Positions 1 through 7,330 of a stretch of DNA of 64,000 nt are shown piece by piece. The DNA comes from Calothrix sp. PCC 7103 (lineage in GTDB: Bacteria > Cyanobacteriota > Cyanobacteriia > Cyanobacteriales > Nostocaceae): positions 2,260,151-2,324,150 of the forward strand of contig NZ_KB217478.1 in assembly GCF_000331305.1 (NCBI RefSeq), in the 5' to 3' direction. Both the position numbers and the translations under genes were made by a program. The number at the start of each line of letters is the position of its first letter. Within the stretch, counting starts at the first letter, position 1. The notes beneath the pieces are model-generated. The model had not been told where the DNA came from, did not search any database, and was given only the letters and a program-made list of their open reading frames with translations.

Positions 1-285
1 GTTGGCTTATCTGATTTTTATTTGGTAGATGAGATTCAAGGAATATATAGAGGGATGATGATTGCGATACCACCACCAAAGTGGGAAGTGTTTGGTACAT
101 ATTCTCTTGACCAAATAGCAGAACTTCTACAACGACTTGCAGATGGTGTACATTTGAAACGTTTTTTAAAAGCAACGAGAGGTAAGAAAAAAAAGCGAGA
201 ACCTTTAATAGTTAATAGTAACCATCGCCATGTTTCTACCGCACGACTTTTAGAGACCCACCAAAAAAAGAAATCACAAAGTTAG
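1..285 (+). pseudogene. C-terminal part of a DDE transposase (IS4-like), cut by the window edge
   Basis: The reading frame is open from base 1 and ends at a stop at 283-285, so this is the tail of a gene that starts outside the window. The translated end contains HLKRFLKATRG followed by a basic KKKKREP stretch and HVSTARLL. I associate this pattern with the C-termini of cyanobacterial IS4-like transposases. No catalytic residues are inside the window, so activity cannot be judged. The family assignment rests on pattern memory only. An alternative is an unrelated basic protein. Confidence 0.5.
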
Positions 286-692
286 TTATAAAAGAAAGAA
301 TATTTTTTAACTGCTTACCGCACGTAAAATATTTTCGTGCATATTTTTCATGTCAACAATTTATCAAATATGATGTTTTATCTAAGACAAAGTTATGAAT
401 AAAACCGTATTTGATAAGATGTATAAATAAGAAAACATACTTGCCACTTTGAAAGTTCGTATATTTAATATTTTATAAAAAATACCTTATTTTTAAGCAA
501 CCAATTACTTAAGCTTTTAGTACTTATGTTACTAGTGCAGCTTGACTAAAATAGTAGTACAGTTGAAAGAGTAAAAAGCGTATGTTTCATAAGGCTTTTC
601 ACTTCTGCCATCTGCCCTCTGCCATCTGCCTTGCTACACTAGTTCACTAGTTCGCGTTGAAAGGGCTGGTGGGTTATTACCCACCTTGATAT
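286..692. other. Intergenic stretch with inverted repeat and heptamer repeat
   Basis: No gene is visible. It contains a 10-bp inverted repeat (TTATCAAATA at 361-370 and its complement at 408-417), which could be an IS end or a weak terminator for the upstream transposase. A short tandem heptamer block follows at 605-632. The rest is AT-rich. Confidence 0.6.
605..632. repeat. STRR-type heptamer repeat, four units
   Basis: Four successive seven-base units (CTGCCAT, CTGCCCT, CTGCCAT, CTGCCTT) stand in tandem. Short tandemly repeated heptamers of this kind are common between genes of heterocyst-forming cyanobacteria. No function is evident. Confidence 0.7.
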
Positions 693-1736
693 TTACTGAG
701 GTTGTGTACCTGTCTCTACAGAATTTAATGCTCGTTCAACTTGTTTAAAATCTACACCTATAGCTCGTAGCGCGTGCCATAAGTGACCTTGCAAGAAGAA
801 AAACGCCAAGAAGAAGTGAGCATTTGCTAACCATGCTCTTGCTGTATGGGCGCCGTTTGCCAGTTCTACAGTATCGGCAAAGTAAGGAGATACGCCAAAT
901 TTAACTTCTAAAACCTGACCATAAAATTCGACTGGATAAGCCAAAGTATTCACTGCACAGAAATAGCTTGCAACAAACCCAGCTAATGCAATGCCACCTA
1001 AAGAATAAGAAAGAATTGCCTCACCAGAAAAAATCAATACTCTTTTTGCCCAAGGTAAAGGTTCAGTCAGAATATGCCATACACCCCCAGCAATCAAAAG
1101 TACCCCAACATAAATATGGCCACCAACTAAATCTTCTAAGTTATCAACACTAGCAAAGTGAGTTTGATAACCAAAGATAACAAGTGGATTTAAAGTTGGA
1201 CTCGTTACAACTCGCACGTCATGTATAGCAGAATCATACAACCCACCCAAGAACATTGCTTTCGCAACTAGCAGTAAAGCACCTGCTCCCAAGAAAAGTA
1301 GATGATGTCCCAATATAAAACCAAGTTTCTTTGGGTCATTCCACTCAAAGTGAAACTCGCCCGCACGACCTGATACACCCTTTAAATTCCTAGGTGCTTT
1401 AAAAGTGTGGAACAAGGCGCCTGCACCTAAAACGGCTGAAGAAATCAGGTGTATGACTCCCACTACAAAATAGGGATAAGTATCTATCACCTTTCCACCT
1501 GCTCCAACACCAAGACCCAAAGTTGCTAAATGTGGCAGCAAAATTAATCCTTGCTCTCCCATTGGTATTTCTGGGTTGTAGCGAGATAGTTCAAACAAAG
1601 TAAAGGCGCCTGCCCATAGAGTTGTTAATGCTGCTTGAGCAACATGGGCGCCGATAAATAAACCTGACATATTGGCAAAGCGCGCGTTTCCAGCCCACCA
1701 ACCGTACTTAACATTGGGATTATCGTATGTTTGCAT
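693..1736 (-). CDS. isiA: Iron-stress-induced chlorophyll a-binding protein IsiA (CP43')
   Basis: The 347-residue product is a six-helix thylakoid antenna protein of the CP43/Pcb family. In cyanobacteria IsiA accumulates under iron starvation, forms rings around photosystem I and binds chlorophyll a. Visible family features are [24 protein letters not shown] near residues 12-35 (helix 1 with histidine ligand), [15 protein letters not shown] (residues about 64-78), [20 protein letters not shown] and the final helix around [11 protein letters not shown]. The length fits the family, and the large CP43 lumenal loop is missing, as expected for IsiA. A CAAGGAG Shine-Dalgarno sequence lies at 1751-1757 (complement). 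There is no flavodoxin gene (isiB) downstream. A Fur-box-like site lies about 155 bases upstream. A second, truncated paralogue is at 4812-5333. Confidence 0.96.
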   Translation of the reverse strand: MQTYDNPNVKYGWWAGNARFANMSGLFIGAHVAQAALTTLWAGAFTLFELSRYNPEIPMGEQGLILLPHLATLGLGVGAGGKVIDTYPYFVVGVIHLISSAVLGAGALFHTFKAPRNLKGVSGRAGEFHFEWNDPKKLGFILGHHLLFLGAGALLLVAKAMFLGGLYDSAIHDVRVVTSPTLNPLVIFGYQTHFASVDNLEDLVGGHIYVGVLLIAGGVWHILTEPLPWAKRVLIFSGEAILSYSLGGIALAGFVASYFCAVNTLAYPVEFYGQVLEVKFGVSPYFADTVELANGAHTARAWLANAHFFLAFFFLQGHLWHALRAIGVDFKQVERALNSVETGTQPQ

Positions 1737-2529
1737 CGTTTTTCGTCTAGCTCCTTGTTGAATATTTCAATCAACTAACTCACGCAAGTGTTTAAGCCAA
1801 AGACATCTAAACTCACTCTTGTAAGCAATATCATATTCAAGCTTATCGAAAAATAAACTCTTTTATTTATCTAACACGAATATTTTTATTGATAATATAT
1901 TTCAATAGTTTTGTAACATAACTTTACATTATGCAAGCGTAAAGAATCAGGCGCCTAATTTTTATTGCCCAACGACGATGCTATCGTTGGTGAGAGGGGT
2001 AGTCTTTTATCCGGTAGACAAAGAGAACGAGTGCTGTTGCTCTGCTGAATGACTTAAAAAACCAAGGCGCCGGAAATTTATTCTCGTTTGGTAAAATAAT
2101 GTAGGTCTAGGAACTCTAAATTTTCCTAGATTTTTGGAAGCGGTAACAATAGGAAACCAATGTGCTGTAAAATTCTCTAAAGAAGAGCTAAATAACAATC
2201 CACCTAACGCAAGTTTAATAAGTTAGAAATGTGTAACATTAAAGTTATATCTGAATTCTCTAAAATTTTACTTCTCTTCAGGCGCCGATATCCATCATAA
2301 CTCTTCAGGAAGGCGCCAACAAAGTCATATCATGCTTGAGAGCAGAAGCGTGCAAAAAAAAATACATTGAGGTATAAACTTGAAAATTTGACTAGATAAC
2401 CTTAAAAAATAGAAACCTCTGTACCGAATTAAAGTACAGAGGTAACAATTATATCGTTTTCTTACTTAAATGTCCTAGCAAAGGCTGCACTTCACAAATG
2501 TCAATGCAGCCATAATAAAATTTATCGAA
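1737..2529. other. Long isiA upstream region
   Basis: About 790 bases without a convincing gene. A 63-codon frame at 2007-2198 (minus) has no recognisable features and is probably chance. The stretch includes a Fur-box-like site (1890-1904) and a 7-bp stem hairpin at 1969-1990 (CCAACGA ... TCGTTGG). It also has several GGCGCC palindromes. IsiA genes are often preceded by long regulated leaders, which would fit. Confidence 0.5.
1890..1904 (-). promoter_or_regulatory. Candidate Fur box upstream of isiA
   Basis: The sequence TGATAATATATTTCA reads as a 7-1-7 Fur-type inverted repeat. The left half matches TGATAAT perfectly and the right half matches ATTATCA at four of seven positions. It sits inside a wider imperfect palindrome (1888-1906). 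Fur repression of isiA is well established in cyanobacteria, but the site itself is inferred by eye. Confidence 0.4.
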
Positions 2530-2709
2530 TTACAGAATACCCCAGAAGTGGAGAAAACCTTTTCCTGAATACAATTCAATCAGAGCAACTGCTAAAAAAC
2601 CTAACATTGCTAGGCGCCCGTTCCAAATTTCCGCTCCAGGCGTAAAACCCCAACTCCAAGCGTTGTAACTCTCTGGTACGGTTACTTTTCCTTTTGATGT
2701 ATCTTGCAT
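2530..2709 (-). CDS. High-light-inducible protein (HLIP, one-helix CAB-like)
   Basis: This 59-residue frame begins with [18 protein letters not shown] and carries the chlorophyll-binding signature [13 protein letters not shown] at about residues 24-36. The single helix then runs through [14 protein letters not shown], and the protein ends HFWGIL. HLIPs bind chlorophyll and carotenoid in the thylakoid membrane, associate with photosystem assembly intermediates and protect against excess light. Some are induced by iron or nutrient stress, which fits the position just upstream of isiA. The gene is codirectional with isiA but 790 bases away, so probably separately transcribed. Start and length are typical. 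Confidence 0.93.
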   Translation of the reverse strand: MQDTSKGKVTVPESYNAWSWGFTPGAEIWNGRLAMLGFLAVALIELYSGKGFLHFWGIL

Positions 2710-2882
2710 AATCAGTACTCCAGGTTTAAAGTGGTTAAATGTTAATTTATGTAAATAACTATAACAACATTTCTCAACTATGTAAAGTTATTTATATTTT
2801 TGTTAACTATGATTGACATAGAGATTGATTTACTATTCTTATGCTCCTATTCACAAGCTTGATGGTACGATTTGGCGCCTAA

Positions 2883-3560
2883 CTAATGTTGCTCTAAGAT
2901 AATGAGCGTTTGTTCTGGTGATAATCCGATGGTGGCAGCAAGTTCCTCTAATGCTAGTCTTTCGCGTGAGTTAGTATTGAGCATTTCGGTTGTCACAGTG
3001 ATATATTCTGAATTCGAGAGAAGCTTTTTGGTGGCAGGAGCATTTTTGGCAGTCGCGTTGGCGCCGTTATTGAATTCTTGCATTTTATGGGCTGCGATTA
3101 TACTCAGTTGTTGTGCTTGCAGATAAGCAATGTAGCGCTGCACGACTTCAAGACGCTTTTGCCGCATCGTTTCATGATACCGAGTATCTAATACAGATAT
3201 TTTATCAAATACAGTAATAAGTTTAATTGGGTCGAGTGTTACAGAGATTGAAAAACTTTGCTCTTGTTCAGAAGATGAACCATCAGACCCCTTATAATTT
3301 ATGAGTCCGCGCGAAGGTGATAATTCAACACTGACAACATCCTCAAACGCGCGGATTCCAGTAGCTTTTCTTGCTTCTCTGACAGCAGAGGAGTTTTTGC
3401 AAGCGATAGCAAATAGAATATCAATCAGCTTTAAATCTCGCTTTCTCAACTCTGATTGTAAGGGTTGTGAGTTTTCTACTTCTGCTAGTTTTGACGCGGC
3501 AACTCTTGGGCAGAATAGCAACAAAACTACGAGTACATTGGTTACAAATAAAGACTTCAA
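2883..3560 (-). CDS. Secreted protein of unknown function
   Basis: The 225-residue product begins with a clear signal peptide (MKSLFVTNVLVVLLLFCP, cleavage probably after VAA-S). The mature part is mostly predicted helix. It has a stretch resembling the helical arms of TolC-type outer-membrane proteins (ILFAIACKNSSAVREARKA, then a helix around RYIAYLQAQQLSIIAA), but it is far too short for a full TolC (about 450 residues or more). It may be a small periplasmic relative or a standalone helical protein. There are two cysteines, one in the signal peptide. No operon partner is evident: neighbours are an HLIP gene and a repeat-rich gap. Confidence 0.6.
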   Translation of the reverse strand: MKSLFVTNVLVVLLLFCPRVAASKLAEVENSQPLQSELRKRDLKLIDILFAIACKNSSAVREARKATGIRAFEDVVSVELSPSRGLINYKGSDGSSSEQEQSFSISVTLDPIKLITVFDKISVLDTRYHETMRQKRLEVVQRYIAYLQAQQLSIIAAHKMQEFNNGANATAKNAPATKKLLSNSEYITVTTEMLNTNSRERLALEELAATIGLSPEQTLIILEQH

Positions 3561-3881
3561 ACCAACTCCTTGACTGGTTTTATTTTTTAGAATACCATCA
3601 AGTTAGTATTGAAGCTATTAAAACGAAGAGAGTAATTGTAGCAAAGCTGCAGCACTATTCTAATCATCTAATTGAAATTTTTACTAGTGGTTAGTTTACA
3701 AAATTATCATCTTAATATTATTATGTTATCATCGAAACAATAATTAAGCAGTTATATATAGCAGTCCTAAATCATTTGTAAAATTAATACACTGTAGAGA
3801 CGCGATTAATCGCGTCTCTACGCGGATATAATTTTTCACATTCATGTAGAATTGATATAATTTATTGTTCATAATTTATAT
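3561..3881. other. Intergenic stretch with a perfect palindrome
   Basis: AT-rich and without a credible gene. Its main feature is the 28-base palindrome at 3794-3821. A 75-codon plus-strand frame at 3467-3694 overlaps the secreted-protein gene and is likely chance. Confidence 0.55.
3794..3821. repeat. 28-base perfect palindrome (dispersed cyanobacterial repeat)
   Basis: GTAGAGACGCGATT is followed immediately by its exact reverse complement. TAGAGACGCGATTxATCGCGTCTCTA hairpins are scattered in large numbers through filamentous cyanobacterial genomes. It could fold as a stem in RNA or act as a mobile palindromic unit. No T-run follows, so it is not a standard terminator. Confidence 0.8.
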
Positions 3882-4060
3882 ATGGCAGCAAAAGAACCAA
3901 AGTACAGCAACAAAGAAGAATTTGCGCGTTTAGGTGAGCAAATTTACGAACGTGATATTTATCCAGCACTTCAACCGGATAGTAAAGGTAAAATAGTAGT
4001 GATTGACATCATAACAGGCGCCTGGGAAATAGATACGTCAGAAATTGCTGCTTGTCGGCG
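3882..4060 (+). pseudogene. 5' fragment of a small conserved cyanobacterial hypothetical gene
   Basis: The frame starts MAAKEPKYSNKEEFARLG and continues through YERDIYPALQP and KIVVIDIITGAWEID to SEIAACRR, where the natural protein, as I recall it, would continue. At about 4058-4062 (a GGCGCC) the sequence switches to the reverse strand of a truncated AraC gene. The frame then reads 11 foreign residues before a stop at 4092-4094. The N-terminal part resembles a short cyanobacterial family of unknown function, often found near toxin-antitoxin-like genes. The 3' end is lost. Confidence 0.55.
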
Positions 4061-4608
4061 CCACCGATTTCTATTTCGTGGGCAATTAACATAGCCATTA
4101 GTTCTAACGCTTTAGCTTCTAAGTAAAATCTTTTTGTAACTCCTTGGTAAGGACACTCAAGAATTTGTTTAGATATCGTCTGCATTGCTGGTGTAGCTGT
4201 AGCAACGCGATTGTAACATGGATGACCAGGTGGTTGGAGCCAAGATTGTAATTCTTTTGGTAATTCTCCATTTTGATTACTGGCTATACTGTACAAAGTA
4301 TGGGGAAACATCTCAATTATTACTTCTAGATAAGGATATTTCCCAGAATAATCACAAGGTTGCCTCCTTTCTAAACCAGTACCGTAGACACCATACTGTC
4401 CATTACCAACAAAACTATCTCGATTCTGATGCTCCCCAGAAATATGAAAGTGGTACTCAATTCCTGGTGTATCTAATTCTATATCTTCCGTTATTATGCG
4501 GTCACGCATTTGTAAATTTACAATAGTCAACTCCACTCCATCCCGCAGTTTTATTTCTCGCCAATACCCCTGTCCTAAAACTTGTTCCGCACTCGCACTC
4601 CACCCAAC
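4061..4608 (-). pseudogene. AraC/PchR-type regulator fragment without DNA-binding domain
   Basis: The frame encodes the N-terminal sensor region of a PchR-like AraC regulator. This includes GQGYWREI at the start and the conserved MQTISKQILECPYQG..KRFYLEAKALELMA segment, which aligns with the intact regulators at 6202 and 15771. It stops about 25 residues after that segment, where the two helix-turn-helix motifs should begin. At the 5' side the frame is closed by a stop at about 4609-4611, with no start codon, and it lies in a repeat-like GTAGGTTGGGTGG stretch. Both ends are therefore missing. It is a relic of a third siderophore regulator. Confidence 0.7.
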
Positions 4609-4648
4609 CTACAAGAATTAGTTAGGCGCCGTTATTGGTATCATAGTA

Positions 4649-4813
4649 TTAAGCTTTTCTAGCCATTGCTCCGTGGGTTTTACTCCAAAAAATTACAAAT
4701 CCGGTGATAAATAAAATGACAGGCGCCAGTCCTAAAATTATATACATAAATCGCATTGGCGCCGCCAAAAACTCACCAGTATGAATTGGATACATCCAAG
4801 CTAAAAATTTTTC
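4649..4813 (-). pseudogene. C-terminal relic of a PepSY-associated membrane protein
   Basis: Reading the minus strand from 4813 gives [19 protein letters not shown], then a hydrophobic helix (YIILGLAPVILFITGFVIFW) and a stop at 4649-4651. This is the last transmembrane segment of PepSY-TM proteins, which commonly accompany siderophore receptors and are implicated in iron release or reduction. Everything upstream has been replaced by the IsiA-like fragment, which joins in another frame at about 4811-4816. It is non-functional as it stands. Confidence 0.7.
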
Positions 4814-5333
4814 CACCCCAGAACATTGCTTTTGCCACTAATAACCAGGCGCCGATACCTAGAAGAATCAAGTGAATACCAAGAATGGTAGTCATCTTAC
4901 GCTTGTCTTTCCAGTCATAGCCAAAGAAACCGGAAAAAGTAGAGTTCTGCGGTAACACTTCTTTACCCATCAGTGAATGAAACAGACCTCCGGCGCCTAA
5001 CACTGCAGAGGAAATTAAATGCATTACCCCAATTACAAAATATGGATAGGTATCTACTATTGCACCACCACCTCCAACTCCGATACCAAGAGTCGCTAAA
5101 TGTGGTAGTAGTATCAACCCCTGTTCGTACATTGGTTGATTTGGGTTCAAGTGCGATAGTTCAAACAGCGTCATTCCACCTGCCCATAAAACGATTAAAC
5201 CAGCATGAGCAACGTGGGCACCGAGCAGTTTTCCTGATAAATTAACCAAACGCGCGTTACCAGACCACCATCCAGTTTCTGGTACTAATGTGCTGTCCAT
5301 AGATGTTGTTGTCATATCAACCTTTACAGGCAA
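4812..5333 (-). pseudogene. Truncated IsiA-like chlorophyll-binding protein gene
   Basis: The frame starts [34 protein letters not shown] and follows IsiA/Pcb closely for about 170 residues: helix 1, [38 protein letters not shown] and [11 protein letters not shown]. Right after AKAMFWGG, at the loop before helix 4, it runs into a PepSY gene tail and terminates 12 residues later. Three of six helices remain, so it cannot form a normal antenna. It is diverged from the intact isiA at 693-1736, suggesting an old paralogue (isiA2-like) later cut by a deletion. Confidence 0.85.
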
Positions 5334-5530
5334 TCAGAATTTATTGCAAATAATAATCAACTAGTTTTGAGATTACACCAAAAATGAAATTATTGCAAAA
5401 AACTTGCATTTTCTTGTGAAAAATTTTTACTACCCAACGGCGATGGCTTCTTTAAGTACACAAGTTCTATTTTAAGATGCTACCCTACGGGAAAAGCTGC
5501 GCTTTACGTTACGCTTACGCTAAACTCAGC

Positions 5531-5737
5531 ATGACAACATTGGATCAATTATTCTGTGGGCTTCTCTTAGTTATTGGTATACTAGCTTGGAACGCATCAT
5601 TAATGGCGCCTTTAGATAAATCGAGTTTGGTTTTAGTACTACTGTTTTCGGCAATCTTTCTTAAAGAACAGCTAACGCTACAAGTGATACTAGGAACAGG
5701 ATTAATTGTTGTCGGCACATTAGTTTTAATTCGTTAA
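5531..5737 (+). pseudogene. C-terminal fragment of an EamA/DMT-family transporter
   Basis: About 69 codons end in DKSSLVLVLLFSAIFLKEQLTLQVILGTGLIVVGTLVLIR. This is the typical final helix pair of EamA (drug/metabolite transporter) proteins, with the APLDKSS...FLKEQLT pattern. The region upstream (5477-5530) is a dispersed repeat (CTACGGG...ACTCAGCATGACA), so the gene has lost at least eight of its ten helices. A GGAGG/CCTCC hairpin at 5757-5777 may be its old terminator. Confidence 0.65.
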
Positions 5738-5786
5738 TACCTCAATTTATACTTCGGGAGGACTTTTAAAAACCTCCTGCGTTTTA

Positions 5787-5974
5787 GAGGTTGTTTGAAA
5801 AGTATCTGTCAATGTCATGCTGAGGCACGTTAACGCAGTTTTCCCGAAGGGTAGCATCTCAGTATATAGTTTGAAACCCTAGATTCTAGCCTGCGGCAAA
5901 TGCTCCGCATTACGTTACGTTGCACTCCACTCAGAATGACAATTTATACTTTATCTGACTTTTCAAACATCCTC
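5787..5974. mobile_element. 188-bp MITE with TTA target duplication
   Basis: The outer arms are 17-base inverted repeats differing at one position (GAGGTTGTTTGAAAAGT at 5787-5803 and the complement of GAGGATGTTTGAAAAGT at 5958-5974). The trinucleotide TTA flanks both sides (5784-5786 and 5975-5977), consistent with a target-site duplication. Termini of the form GAGGxTGTTTGAAAAGT belong, to my knowledge, to IS5-group elements of cyanobacteria, so this is a non-autonomous derivative. The interior contains the common TGTCATGCTGAGG...CTCAGAATGACA repeat. Confidence 0.7.
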
Positions 5975-6201
5975 TTAGCAATATATTCAAATACTGCACT
6001 ATCAGAATCATATTGCTTATCTAATAGGTAAAATTCATTTTCAAAAAAGTTAGTAAGATTTTGAATAATAAATCACCGACTTTTAAAGCGCTGGATGATT
6101 TTGCTTCCGTATGTATGTGTAACTCTTGACACTGATTTCTATCCAGATTAATGATATTATTTGTCATCTACCTTTTAATAACATCTCAAATCCAAAGTTT
6201 T

Positions 6202-7197
6202 ATGACCCTTGTTTTACAAGAATCAGTAGATTGTTACCATTTATTGCCTGCGAACTCACTAGATAATAACAGCAATTTTCAAGCAAAAACTTACGAGCTT
6301 CAACTAGATGACCCTAAAGGAATTAGTCATGGTTATAGACGTTGGTTTCATTTGCGTCCGGGTATTTCTCTTTTGATAGAAGACTATAATCTACAAGAAA
6401 ACTTAATTGTAGAAACTTGTCATACTCAACCTTATATGTTTTTAGAATTAGGTTTTAGTCTTTTTGGTCATAACCCTGGTGTAAATTTAAGAACAGGGCA
6501 AAACTTTGTATCTTTGGAAATAGATAGTGGTGAAAGTGATTATAAAGAATGGCAAGCTCAGAAAAGAATATTAAAATTAGATATTCATATTGAATATTCT
6601 TTATTTAAAAGTTTGATACTTTCTCATTTAGATAAGTTGCCTGTTAATTTACGTAACATCATAGAAAAAGCGAATGATGAAATAAATTATCTTCATGTTG
6701 GTAGTACAACAGTGCAAATGCAAACTATTTTGCGACAAATTTTAAATTGTCCATATCAAGCTTTAACAAGGCAACTTTATTTAGAAGCAAAAGTATTAGA
6801 ATTAATGGCACTACGTTTGGAAGATTTGCAAGATTCCCCACTATTACATTCAACCACTACTCTCAAACCGGAACAAATTGAGAGTATTTATGAGGCAAGA
6901 GATATTCTCATTAGTAATTTTACTAATCCACCAACATTACTAGTGTTAGCACGGCAAGTGAACCTTAACGACTGCACCCTTAAAAAGGGTTTTCAGCAAA
7001 TATTTGGTACAACTGTTTTTGGTTATTTACACAATTATCGCATGGAACGCGCGAAAGAATTACTTTTGGACGCAAAGTTAACGGTAAATCAAGTGGCTCA
7101 AACTGTAGGCTATGCTAGTCGCAGCGCGTTTATGATTGCTTTTCGTAAAAAGTTTGGCGCCAGTCCCAGTGTTTATTCTAGAGAAAATTCCGTCTAG
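6202..7197 (+). CDS. PchR-type AraC family transcriptional regulator
   Basis: The product (about 331 residues) has an N-terminal ligand-sensing half and two C-terminal helix-turn-helix motifs. These are PTLLVLARQVNLNDCTLKKGFQQIFG and LTVNQVAQTVGYASRSAFMIAFRKKFGASPS. PchR-like regulators bind ferric siderophore and activate the adjacent receptor gene, and a TonB receptor gene follows 133 bases downstream. I prefer the ATG at 6202 (MTLVLQESVDCY) over the in-frame ATG at 6151. The 17 extra residues are hydrophobic and unlike the paralogue at 15771, and a TTGACA element at 6126-6131 may place transcription start near 6155-6165. Confidence 0.9.
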   Translation: MTLVLQESVDCYHLLPANSLDNNSNFQAKTYELQLDDPKGISHGYRRWFHLRPGISLLIEDYNLQENLIVETCHTQPYMFLELGFSLFGHNPGVNLRTGQNFVSLEIDSGESDYKEWQAQKRILKLDIHIEYSLFKSLILSHLDKLPVNLRNIIEKANDEINYLHVGSTTVQMQTILRQILNCPYQALTRQLYLEAKVLELMALRLEDLQDSPLLHSTTTLKPEQIESIYEARDILISNFTNPPTLLVLARQVNLNDCTLKKGFQQIFGTTVFGYLHNYRMERAKELLLDAKLTVNQVAQTVGYASRSAFMIAFRKKFGASPSVYSRENSV

Positions 7198-7265
7198 AGA
7201 ACCGAAAAATTCCGTCTATAGAACATACCGGGCTTCAGCTTTTCCCCTACTATCCCTAAAATTAC

Positions 7266-7280
7266 TGAGAATAGTTACTA
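7266..7280 (+). promoter_or_regulatory. Weak candidate Fur box upstream of the siderophore receptor
   Basis: TGAGAATAGTTACTA matches the 7-1-7 Fur pattern at 10 of 14 positions and lies 50 bases before the receptor start. The match is by eye and modest. A PchR-type binding site could equally be here. Confidence 0.25.
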
Positions 7281-7330
7281 ATAAAACTGTTGTTACGAGC
7301 AAGTAATATTATTTTAATGTGGGGAGATAA

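Noticed and set aside
605-632. Possible CRISPR array
   Set aside because: Units are seven bases with no spacers. This is a simple tandem heptamer block.
693-1736. Photosystem II CP43 (psbC)
   Set aside because: The product is about 347 residues and lacks the large lumenal loop of CP43, which identifies IsiA/CP43'.
2007-2198. 63-codon minus-strand frame in the isiA upstream region
   Set aside because: No recognisable motif, contains GGCGCC and repeat-like sequence, and has no operon context. Probably chance.
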